Translations under genes and position numbers: made by a program
Assembly: GCA_016794735.1 (NCBI GenBank)
Contig: JAEUJK010000522.1
Coordinates: forward strand, 1-7,665
Direction: 5' to 3'
Source: Gemmatimonadota bacterium
Lineage (GTDB): Bacteria > Gemmatimonadota > Gemmatimonadetes > Gemmatimonadales > Gemmatimonadaceae
DNA length: 7,665 nucleotides
Notes under the pieces: generated by a model
What the model saw: the letters and a program-made list of their open reading frames with translations, nothing else
Told to the model about the DNA's origin: nothing
The model's database searches: none
Part shown: one piece after another, positions 1 through 6,097 of the stretch
Layout of the letters: each line of letters opens with the position of its first letter
How positions within the stretch are numbered: the first letter of the stretch is position 1

Positions 1-1043
1 CCCGTGAGGGTGGCTGCCTCGACGAGGAACTGCAGCAGGATGTCGCGCCGCGTGGCGCCTAACGCCTTGCGCACCCCGATCTCGCGCGTGCGACTCGTCA
101 CCGACACCATCATGATCGCCATCACCCCGATCCCGCCCACCAGCAACCCCACGGACGACAACGCCACCATCACCAGGAAGAACGCCCCGGTCAGCTTGTT
201 GAAGACGTCCAGGATCTGCGCCTGGGTGACGAAGTCGAAGTTGTCCTTGTCGGCCGGACGCAGGCGCCGCATCTCGCGCATGGCAATCGTCACGGCCTCC
301 TGCGCCTGGGCAATGGTCACCCCGCCGCGTGGCTTGATCGTGATGAACATCTCCTGGTCACGATTCAGGTCGAACTGGTGGTCGAGCATGCGGAAGGGAA
401 CGATCCCCGCGGTCTCCACGCCCGGCGGCTGGAAGACGTTGTTCTCTGGCGCATACAGGCCGATCACCTCGGCGGGGCGGGACCCCAGGCGGACGACCTT
501 CCCGAGCGGGTTCTCGCGCCCCATCAGGCGACGGGCATACGACTCGTTGAGCACGACGACATTCGCGCCGCTCAATTCCTCTTGTCGCGTGAACCACCGA
601 CCCGAGATCAAGGCGCCGCCGATGATCGTCGGGAACCCGCCGTCGGCCCCGTAGACGCGGTTGGGCTGCGTGCGTTCGCCCTTGTACTCGATGCGCGCCA
701 GCTTGATCGCCCAGAGCGACGCATACCCGACTTCGGGCAGCTCCGCCAACCGCTGCGCCTCACGCAGCTGGAGGTTCGGGCGGATGCGGATCCACGCCGG
801 CGGGGCATCCGGGTTGATCGGCGTCTGCGAAAAGACCTTGAAGACGTAGAACGTCGTCGGGCCGGCCGTTTCGATCGCGCGCACGATCTGCTGCTGCACG
901 CCATTGATCAGCGTGGCCATCGCCATCACGGTGCTGATCCCGATGACCACGCCGAGCACGGTGAGCCCGGCGCGGAGCTTCGCCGCGCGCAGGGTCGCGA
1001 GGGCGATCCCGATGTTTTCCCGGAGTTGGTCGGCGAGGATCAC
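1..1043 (-). CDS. MacB-like ABC transporter permease 2, C-terminus cut off by the window edge
   Basis: Inner-membrane permease of an unfused MacB-type (FtsX/MacB fold) exporter. Reading the minus strand from GTG at 1043 gives 347 open codons that run off the left edge. Seen: TM1 at about residues 27-48 after a basic stretch (AAKLRAGLTVLG), a large periplasmic MacB core domain at about 50-280, TM2 at about 285-312, then the cytoplasmic coupling segment with SVTSRTREIGVRKALGA at 314-330. TM3 and TM4 are missing, about 60 residues judging from the neighbouring paralogue. The GTG start follows the permease 1 stop by 4 nt and has a GGAG Shine-Dalgarno 7 nt upstream, so translation is probably coupled. 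It is a divergent paralogue of permease 1, and the two may pair as a heterodimer on the single ATPase of the operon. The family is clear; the substrate is unknown. Confidence 0.93.
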   Translation of the reverse strand, partial: MILADQLRENIGIALATLRAAKLRAGLTVLGVVIGISTVMAMATLINGVQQQIVRAIETAGPTTFYVFKVFSQTPINPDAPPAWIRIRPNLQLREAQRLAELPEVGYASLWAIKLARIEYKGERTQPNRVYGADGGFPTIIGGALISGRWFTRQEELSGANVVVLNESYARRLMGRENPLGKVVRLGSRPAEVIGLYAPENNVFQPPGVETAGIVPFRMLDHQFDLNRDQEMFITIKPRGGVTIAQAQEAVTIAMREMRRLRPADKDNFDFVTQAQILDVFNKLTGAFFLVMVALSSVGLLVGGIGVMAIMMVSVTSRTREIGVRKALGATRRDILLQFLVEAATLT

Positions 1044-1047
1044 GGCC

Positions 1048-2289
1048 TTACTCCGCGCGCATCGCGCTGATCGGGTCGAGGCGTGCGGCGCGACGCGCCG
1101 GATACACCCCGAAGGCCACCCCCACACCGGCACCGAGCGAGAGGGCGAGCACGACGGACCACGTGGTCACGCGGGCGGGCAGCGGCGACGCCGCCGCGAC
1201 CGCGGACGCCATCGACCACCCACTCAGCACTCCCAGTAATCCGCCCAGCGTCGCCAGCACGATCGCTTCGACGAGGAACTGCCGCTCGATGTCGCGCGCG
1301 CGGGCGCCCATCGCCTTCCGGATCCCGATCTCGTGCGTGCGTTCGGTGACGGACATCAGCATGATGTTCATGATGACGATCCCGCCCACGACGATCCCGA
1401 TCGACACGATGGCGGGTACGATCGCAAACAACACACGCGTCAGCGTCCGCCAGAAGTCGACGAGTGCGTCCGACGTCTCGAGGGAGAAGTTGCTGTCCTG
1501 TGTTGGGCGCAGGTGCCGCGCCACGCGAAGGGCTTCCTCCACGCGCGCCATCGCCGGTGCGACCTCTTCGGCCGACGCCACTTTCACCGACACCGTGGTC
1601 GTGTTGCGGCGGCCGTAGATCATCTCGAACCGCGAGAGCGGCATCAGCACGAACCCGTCGAACGACTGCCCGAGCACCTGGCCCTTGCGGGCATTCACCC
1701 CGATCACGGTGAACCACTCGCCGAGCAGCCGAACGTCCTTGCCGACGGGGTCGACTTCCTCGAACAGCTTCTCCGCGAGGTCGGCGCCGAGCACCACCAC
1801 GGCGCGTCGCTCCTCCTCGTCGATATCAGTGAGGGGGCGGCCCTGGGCGATCCGGTAATCCTGCACCGTCTGGTACGGCGCCGTCACGCCAAGCACGAGG
1901 GCATCACCCACCGTGCGGCCCCGCCACGTCACGTCGGCGATGGGCGTTGGCCATCCCGACTGCATCGACACGGCTTCTGCGTCCGGCATCACCTCGCGCA
2001 CGACGGCCGCGTCGGTCTTGGAGATGATCGGGCGGCGCGCGATGCGGTCGAGGTCATCGTCCGCGAAGCGCGTGATGTTGATGGGGGAGCGCCGGACCTG
2101 GAAGGTGTTGGTCCCGATCATGGCCCCGGCGACGTTGTCCTGCACGTACACGTTCATCCCCTGGATGATCGCGAGCACCGCGATCAGGAACGTGACCGAG
2201 ACGATGATGCCGAGCAGCGTAAAAAAGGACCGCAGCTTGTTCGCTGCGATCTGGCCGAGCGCCGTCGCGATCACATCGCGGTACTGCAC
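1048..2289 (-). CDS. MacB-like ABC transporter permease 1
   Basis: Full-length inner-membrane permease of the MacB/FtsX type, 413 residues from GTG at 2289. Seen: a short basic N-terminus ending in ANKLRSFFTLLG (16-27), TM1 at about 22-44, periplasmic MacB core domain at about 45-280, TM2 at about 286-312, coupling segment SVTERTHEIGIRKAMGA (313-329), TM3 at about 338-362, TM4 at about 375-396, and the usual end YPARRAARLDPISAMRAE. The frame is open upstream to an ATG at 2457, but that part overlaps the ATPase gene and reads as low-complexity Ser/Arg, so I reject it. GTG 2289 gives the typical family N-terminus. GTG 2274 (408 residues) is a serious alternative because it makes a GTGA overlap with a small leader frame. 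Neither GTG has its own Shine-Dalgarno; the upstream sequence is pyrimidine-rich. A terminator-like stem-loop precedes the gene. Confidence 0.93.
   Translation of the reverse strand: MQYRDVIATALGQIAANKLRSFFTLLGIIVSVTFLIAVLAIIQGMNVYVQDNVAGAMIGTNTFQVRRSPINITRFADDDLDRIARRPIISKTDAAVVREVMPDAEAVSMQSGWPTPIADVTWRGRTVGDALVLGVTAPYQTVQDYRIAQGRPLTDIDEEERRAVVVLGADLAEKLFEEVDPVGKDVRLLGEWFTVIGVNARKGQVLGQSFDGFVLMPLSRFEMIYGRRNTTTVSVKVASAEEVAPAMARVEEALRVARHLRPTQDSNFSLETSDALVDFWRTLTRVLFAIVPAIVSIGIVVGGIVIMNIMLMSVTERTHEIGIRKAMGARARDIERQFLVEAIVLATLGGLLGVLSGWSMASAVAAASPLPARVTTWSVVLALSLGAGVGVAFGVYPARRAARLDPISAMRAE
1051..1054 (-). promoter_or_regulatory. Shine-Dalgarno of permease 2, inside the last codons of permease 1
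   Basis: GGAG on the minus strand spans the last two codons (GCG GAG) of permease 1. It is followed by TAAGGCC and the GTG start at 1043, a 7-nt spacing. This site decides the GTG start and ties permease 2 translation to ribosomes finishing permease 1. Confidence 0.7.
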
Positions 2290-2336
2290 GCGGAACGGGG
2301 AAGGGGAAAGAAAAAGGAGCCGGAGGGAAGATACAT
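2271..2336 (-). CDS. Possible leader peptide ahead of permease 1 (21 codons)
   Basis: Small reading frame on the minus strand from ATG 2336 to TGA 2271, encoding 21 residues that start MYLPSGSFFF. It has GGGAG (2345-2349) 8 nt before the ATG, a better ribosome site than either permease GTG. The GGG of that site pairs in the inner arm of a stem-loop, and the ATG lies in the 6-nt bulge. The frame covers the 3' arm and T-tract of the stem-loop. Its TGA overlaps GTG 2274 as GTGA, like the adaptor/ATPase junction. I recognise no peptide family. A chance frame is quite possible; the arrangement, not the peptide, is the argument. Confidence 0.33.
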   Translation of the reverse strand: MYLPSGSFFFPLPRSACSTAM

Positions 2337-2369
2337 GGTGGGGGCTCCCACCAACTTCCGACCGGCTCC
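2307..2369 (-). terminator. Intrinsic terminator or attenuator between ATPase and permease 1
   Basis: On the coding (minus) strand GGAGCCGG (2362-2369) pairs perfectly with CCGGCTCC (2316-2323). After a 2x2 mismatch, GGAAG (2355-2359) pairs with CTTCC (2326-2330). Inside lies a further hairpin, GGTGGG (2347-2352) with CCCACC (2337-2342), with a 4-nt loop. The outer stem is followed at once by TTTTTCTTT (2315-2307). The plus strand has no T-tract, so the element points with the operon. It begins 23 nt after the ATPase stop. As it stands in mid-operon, partial termination or regulated read-through is more likely than a true operon end. Confidence 0.65.
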
Positions 2370-2392
2370 GTTGTGCGTCCTGCGACCTGCGC

Positions 2393-3217
2393 TTACGGGA
2401 GGCCCATCTGCTGCTTGAAGGTGGCGCGCTTGTCGTCCGAGGCGACGAGGCCGTCACGCAGCACCACCACCCGGCGGGCGTGGGCGGCGATGTCGGGTTC
2501 GTGGGTCACCATGATCACCGTCTGGCCGGTGCTGGCGAGCTCCTCGAACACCTTCATGATCTCGGTGGAGGTCGCCGAGTCCAGGTTACCGGTCGGCTCG
2601 TCGGCCAGGAGGATCGACGGCTCGTTGACGAGGGCCCGCGCGATGGCCACGCGCTGGCGCTGACCGCCGGACAACTCGTTCGGGCGGTGGTGCATGCGGT
2701 TGTCGAGCTGCACGGCCGCGAGGGCCGCCTTGGCGCGACGCTTCCGCTCATCCGACGACACGCCGGCATACACGAGCGGCAGCTCGACGTTGTGCAGGGC
2801 GGTCGCGCGGGGGAGGAGGTTGAACGTCTGGAAGACGAACCCGATCTCCTTGTTCCGCACGCGCGCGAGCTGGTCGTCGGACATCTTCGAGACCAGCATC
2901 CCGTTGAGCCAGTACTCGCCGCCGTTTGGCGTGTCGAGGCACCCGATGAGGTTCATCAGGGTCGACTTGCCGGACCCGGACGGGCCCATGATCGCCACGT
3001 ACTCGTTGCGGCGGATGGCGATGTCGACGCCACGCAGGGCGCGCACGACCTCGCCCCCCATGTCGTACTCGCGCTTGAGGCCGCGCGTGACGATCACCCA
3101 GTCCTTGTCCGGGGTCGCCCCCGGGGTGCTCACCACCGCGCGACGTTCGGCGGTGGTGCTCATCGAGTGTTCGCCCGTGGTCGTGAGTCCTGCGTCAGCT
3201 CCGAAGTGGTCGGTCAC
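2393..3217 (-). CDS. MacB-like ABC transporter ATP-binding protein
   Basis: Cytoplasmic ATPase that powers the two downstream permeases, 274 residues. Seen: Walker A GPSGSGKST (78-86), Q-loop in GFVFQTFNLLPRATA (Q130), signature LSGGQRQRVAIARAL (182-196), Walker B SILLADEP with catalytic Glu (201-208), D-loop GNLDS (210-214), H-loop His239. All catalytic motifs are intact, and the sequence has the LolD/MacB-type pattern. It carries no fused membrane domain, unlike E. coli MacB. About 40 residues precede the conserved domain. The start is GTG at 3217, chosen because it overlaps the adaptor stop (GTGA) and has AGGA 8 nt upstream. An internal ATG at 3163 (MSTTAERR) is the alternative and has only a weak ribosome site. 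The gene is followed by the stem-loop ahead of permease 1. Confidence 0.95.
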   Translation of the reverse strand: MTDHFGADAGLTTTGEHSMSTTAERRAVVSTPGATPDKDWVIVTRGLKREYDMGGEVVRALRGVDIAIRRNEYVAIMGPSGSGKSTLMNLIGCLDTPNGGEYWLNGMLVSKMSDDQLARVRNKEIGFVFQTFNLLPRATALHNVELPLVYAGVSSDERKRRAKAALAAVQLDNRMHHRPNELSGGQRQRVAIARALVNEPSILLADEPTGNLDSATSTEIMKVFEELASTGQTVIMVTHEPDIAAHARRVVVLRDGLVASDDKRATFKQQMGLP

Positions 3218-4488
3218 TTTTTCGTTCCTGTGGGGGGCTTCTTTTCCTCAGCCTGCTTCACGAGGTCGCCGTCCTTCAGCTCCCGAATGGCCTGGTAAGT
3301 TCCCCCGACGATCCGGTCGCCCTGCTTGAGGCCGGAAATGACCTCGAAGAAGCGATCACCCGCGATGCCCACCTTTACGGGCCGGAAGGTCACGGTGTTG
3401 TCCGTTCCGACGACAAACACCCCTTCGACGTCCTTCTTGCCCACTTCCTTCTGGGGCTGGCGCCCCACCGGGAGGGAGGTGTCGCCCGGCGTGATGTCCT
3501 CGTTCTCCCGGACCGTCAAGGCGATGATCGGGATCGAGAGGGCCTTGCCGCGCTGGTCGGTGACGATCTTGGCGGTGGTCGAGAAGTCCGGGCGGGTGTC
3601 GGCCGGGGGGTTCAGGAGCTGGATGGTGACTTCGTAGTCGATCGCCTGGTCGGTCGACGCGGCCGTGGCGGCACGCACCGAGCTGTTGGAGATCTCCACG
3701 ACCTTGCCGAGGAAGGTGGTGTCCGGGAAGGCGTCGATCTGGATGACGGCCGAGTCGCCGAGCGCGATACGGGAGACGTCGGTCTCGTCGACCTTCACCT
3801 TGGTCTCGAGGACGCTCATGTCGGCGATCGTGAGGAGGAGCGCCGCGTCCTTGTTGAAGTTGCCGGGGACGGCGGTTTCACCCTCTTCGACGGCCAGGCG
3901 GGTGATGCGACCCGTCATCGGCGCGGTGATCACGGTCTTCGACAGCTTGCTCTTGGCATCCTTCACGGCCGCGACGGCCTGGTCGACATTGTGGTTCTGC
4001 GCCTCGAGCAGGGCCTGGTTCACCTCGACCTGCGTCTTGAGCTGCTCGAGCTGCTCGTCCGACATCAGGTTGGCGTTGGCCTTCTTGATCTCGGCGGAGC
4101 GCTCGTAGTTGCGCTGGGCCTGGAGCAGGTTGGCCCGGGCCTGCGCTGCCTGCGCGCGCGACGCCGAAAGGGCCGCCTCGCTCCGCTGCATCGCGGCGAC
4201 GTATTCCTGCGGGTCGATCTCCAGCAGGAACTGGCCCTTCTTGACCCACTCGCCCTCCTTCACGGAGAGCCGGACGATGCGCCCGGAGATGTCGGCCGCG
4301 ACGTCGACCTTGGTCTGCGGCTGCACCTGGCCAGACGCGGTCACCGAGGCGACGAGGTCACGCGGCTCGACGGTGTCGATGCGTACCTCGGTCGCCTTCT
4401 TGCCGCGCTTCGCGGCCGTGGTCGCAATCACGCTCCCCACCGCGACGACGGCGATCACGATCAGGGACCAGCGGGCTCTCTTGCTCAT
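3214..4488 (-). CDS. HlyD/MacA-like periplasmic adaptor (membrane fusion protein)
   Basis: Bridges the inner-membrane ABC transporter and the TolC-type channel, 424 residues. Seen: basic N-terminus and one TM anchor at about 7-26; first half of the lipoyl-like domain with ADISGRIVRLSVKEGEWVKKGQ (65-86); an Ala/Gln-rich alpha-helical hairpin at about 95-183; second lipoyl half with VITAPMTGRI (186-195) and EEGETAVPG (201-209); beta-barrel at about 215-310; membrane-proximal domain at about 315-410 with GLKQGDRIV (386-394); charged Lys-rich tail. The hairpin tip has an imperfect RLS-like channel-contact pattern (R130, I134, S143), my reading only. ATG 4488 follows the tolC stop by 12 nt, with GAGGA 5 nt upstream. 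The stop overlaps the ATPase start by 4 nt. An ABC partner next door argues for a MacA-type rather than an RND-type adaptor. Confidence 0.94.
   Translation of the reverse strand: MSKRARWSLIVIAVVAVGSVIATTAAKRGKKATEVRIDTVEPRDLVASVTASGQVQPQTKVDVAADISGRIVRLSVKEGEWVKKGQFLLEIDPQEYVAAMQRSEAALSASRAQAAQARANLLQAQRNYERSAEIKKANANLMSDEQLEQLKTQVEVNQALLEAQNHNVDQAVAAVKDAKSKLSKTVITAPMTGRITRLAVEEGETAVPGNFNKDAALLLTIADMSVLETKVKVDETDVSRIALGDSAVIQIDAFPDTTFLGKVVEISNSSVRAATAASTDQAIDYEVTIQLLNPPADTRPDFSTTAKIVTDQRGKALSIPIIALTVRENEDITPGDTSLPVGRQPQKEVGKKDVEGVFVVGTDNTVTFRPVKVGIAGDRFFEVISGLKQGDRIVGGTYQAIRELKDGDLVKQAEEKKPPTGTKK
3226..3229 (-). promoter_or_regulatory. Shine-Dalgarno of the ATPase, within the adaptor gene
   Basis: AGGA on the minus strand, inside the adaptor's last codons, lies 8 nt (ACGAAAAA) before GTG 3217. 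It supports the GTG start and coupled translation of adaptor and ATPase. Confidence 0.6.
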
Positions 4489-4493
4489 GTATA

Positions 4494-4498
4494 TCCTC
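4494..4498 (-). promoter_or_regulatory. Shine-Dalgarno of the adaptor gene
   Basis: GAGGA on the minus strand lies in the 12-nt gap after the tolC-like stop, 5 nt before ATG 4488. It is one of the clearest ribosome sites in the window. Confidence 0.65.
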
Positions 4499-4500
4499 GC

Positions 4501-5970
4501 CTAGCGAAGGGGTCGTCCGACGGCGCCTTCGAGCGCCGCAAACGCCTTGTGAAAGTCGTAGATCGCATTGATGCGATCGGTTTCGGCACGCTCGTAATCG
4601 CTACGGGCCTGCGTCACCTCGACGAACGTGTTCGTCCCGATCCGGAAGCGCTCCTGCGCCAGGGCCAGGGCCTCACGCGCCGTCGTGGCATTCTGTTCCT
4701 GCAAGCGCACGGTCTGGTACGCGGTCGTCAGGTTCCGGTAGGCCGACGTCACGTCGGTGGTCAGCCGGAGTTCCTGCTCCCGGAGCCGGTAGCGCGTGTC
4801 GTTGCGCTGCGCCGCGGCTTCCTGGACCCGCTGTTCCCGCTGGAACCCGTCAAAGATAGGCAGCGACACCTGCATGCCGAAGTTGATCGGGCTGCGCGTG
4901 AACTTGAACGGGAACTGCGCATTGTTGTCCCGGATGAGCTGCTCCTGCGCCGGCGTGAAGGCGATCTGGTTGCAGACCGCACCGATGCTGGTCATGCCGG
5001 CTCCGCGGCGCAGCGAGTCGGTCGTGAAGCACGACGCCCGCGACCCCGCCGCCTGCGACTGCGCTTGCGCGATCTGCCCGTCCAGGTTGGTGAGCTGCTG
5101 CGAGAAGCCCGAGAGCCCGGTCTGGAGCGAGAGTGTCGGCAGGTACGAGGCGCGGGCGGAGCTGACGGCGACGTCGGCCGCGCGCTGCCGCGACTGCAGG
5201 GCCTGCAGCGCCGGGTTGGAGCGACGGGCCATGTCCAGGACGTCCTGGAGCTGGATCCGCGGCTCCTCGATGCCGAAGGTCGTCGTCAGGCGCACGTTGG
5301 CGGGCTGCTCGACCCCCATCTGCTGGAAGAGGCGCAGCTTCTCGAGCTCGGCCGTGTTCTGCTCGCGGAGGCGGGCCACCTGGGCCTGCCCGACCTGCAC
5401 CTCGGCGCGCCGCACGTCGAGCGAGATCGCCGCGCCGACCTGCAGGCGGGCCCGGGCCAGCTCGAGCTGGGCCTGGTTGCTGACGAGCAGCGTGTCCTGG
5501 AATGCGGCGCGGGCCTGGGCCTGCAGCACGTTGAGGTATTGCGTGATGACGTTCATGCGCAGCTGTGCGGCCGCGTTCGTGACGTCGGCCTCGGCCGCGT
5601 CGAGGTTGGCGCGCTGCTGCTTGATGCCAAGGAACGACTGCCGCGAGTACTGCGCGTTGATGTTCAGGTCACTGGACGACGACAACACGTCGGACGTCGA
5701 CCCGAAGGCCTGGCCGGCGAAGAACTGCTGGCGTCCTTCGCGATACGAGGAGCCGAACGAGGTGCTCACGTTCGGGAGCAGGTTGCCGTAGGCGGTCCGG
5801 ACGGCAGCACCGGCCCGCGTGCGGCCCGTCGTGGACTGCAGGTAGGTCGGGTTGTTCCGCACGGCAAGTTCGACGGCCTCTTGCAAGGTGAGGACGGGCC
5901 CGTTCGCCTGGGCCGCGGCCTGCGTGCCAATGGCGGTAAGTCCCAGCACGAGGGAAGTGATACGTCGCAT
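4501..5970 (-). CDS. TolC-family outer-membrane efflux protein
   Basis: Outer-membrane/periplasmic duct of the pump, 489 residues from ATG 5970. Seen: signal peptide MRRITSLVLGLTAIGTQAAAQ (1-21, probable cleavage after AAAQ or one residue earlier), then two structural repeats, each opening with the usual helix: LTLQEAVELAVRNNPTYLQ (27-45) and IQLQDVLDMARRSNPALQAL (239-258). Long Gln/Ala-rich coiled-coil helices lie at about 115-215 and 375-480. VSLPIFDGFQREQRVQEA (368-385) is the typical strand-to-helix passage of repeat 2. Residues about 290-356 are a long loop with two Cys (314 and 333). The frame is open up to ATG 6036, but that adds 22 residues before a perfect signal peptide, and the ATG lies in a hairpin, so I chose 5970. 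No clear Shine-Dalgarno precedes either ATG. It is the first gene of the export operon. Confidence 0.94.
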   Translation of the reverse strand: MRRITSLVLGLTAIGTQAAAQANGPVLTLQEAVELAVRNNPTYLQSTTGRTRAGAAVRTAYGNLLPNVSTSFGSSYREGRQQFFAGQAFGSTSDVLSSSSDLNINAQYSRQSFLGIKQQRANLDAAEADVTNAAAQLRMNVITQYLNVLQAQARAAFQDTLLVSNQAQLELARARLQVGAAISLDVRRAEVQVGQAQVARLREQNTAELEKLRLFQQMGVEQPANVRLTTTFGIEEPRIQLQDVLDMARRSNPALQALQSRQRAADVAVSSARASYLPTLSLQTGLSGFSQQLTNLDGQIAQAQSQAAGSRASCFTTDSLRRGAGMTSIGAVCNQIAFTPAQEQLIRDNNAQFPFKFTRSPINFGMQVSLPIFDGFQREQRVQEAAAQRNDTRYRLREQELRLTTDVTSAYRNLTTAYQTVRLQEQNATTAREALALAQERFRIGTNTFVEVTQARSDYERAETDRINAIYDFHKAFAALEGAVGRPLR

Positions 5971-6024
5971 GGAGCAGGTGTGCGGTTGGTGTGAGGTGCC
6001 GCGGGCCGTACGGGGCCCTTTCGG

Positions 6025-6051
6025 GCGCAGTTTCATTCAACAGAACTGCGC
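6025..6051 (-). repeat. Stem-loop in the leader of the tolC-like gene
   Basis: GCGCAGTT (6025-6032) and AACTGCGC (6044-6051) form a perfect 8-bp stem with an 11-nt loop. It abuts the larger stem-loop at 6052-6080. A small GCCC-GAAA-GGGC hairpin (6015-6026) on the minus strand overlaps it by 2 nt, so the two would compete. The rejected upstream start ATG 6036 lies in the loop. Confidence 0.55.
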
Positions 6052-6080
6052 ATGCCGCCCCGCGGTTCGCGGGGCGGCAT
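6052..6080 (-). terminator. Probable terminator after the secreted-protein gene
   Basis: Perfect 13-bp inverted repeat, ATGCCGCCCCGCG (6052-6064) and CGCGGGGCGGCAT (6068-6080), with a 3-nt loop, starting 18 nt after the upstream stop codon. No proper T-tract follows on either strand; on the minus strand GCGCAGTTCTG follows. It could therefore be a hairpin-only terminator, an RNA-stability element or a barrier to 3' exonuclease. The position between two transcription units favours a terminator. Confidence 0.6.
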
Positions 6081-6097
6081 CACGAAAGAAAGTGCGA

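Noticed and set aside
4..654. A 216-codon plus-strand frame over permease 2
   Set aside because: Complement of the permease 2 coding region; the real gene has a GTG start at 1043 and runs off the left edge.
13..1390. Similar stretches at about 13-129 and 1266-1388 as a DNA repeat
   Set aside because: The similarity reflects the conserved coupling segment of two paralogous permeases, not a separate repeat element.
2271..2336. Frameshift in permease 1, with ATG 2336 as the original start
   Set aside because: The sequence in the ATG 2336 frame has no permease character, and the permease N-terminus is already complete from GTG 2289 in the other frame.
1333..2418. A 361-codon His/Asp-rich plus-strand frame over permease 1
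   Set aside because: Antisense artefact; the minus strand gives all expected permease segments.
2290..2457. ATG 2457 as the start of permease 1
   Set aside because: It would overlap the ATPase gene by 65 bases, span the stem-loop, and add 56 low-complexity residues without family similarity.
1913..3298. A 461-codon open frame on the plus strand across permease 1, the gap and the ATPase
   Set aside because: Shadow of the minus-strand genes: His/Arg-rich, no recognisable motif, and it crosses a junction between two real genes.
3991..5994. A 667-codon open frame on the plus strand, antisense to the tolC-like and adaptor genes
   Set aside because: Its translation is dominated by Arg, Leu, Gly, Asp and Val, as expected for the complement of GC-rich coding DNA, with no domain signature. 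The opposite strand has well-defined TolC and HlyD proteins.
5971..6036. ATG 6036 as the start of the tolC-like gene
   Set aside because: It adds 22 residues before a standard signal peptide and lies in the loop of a stem-loop without a good ribosome site.
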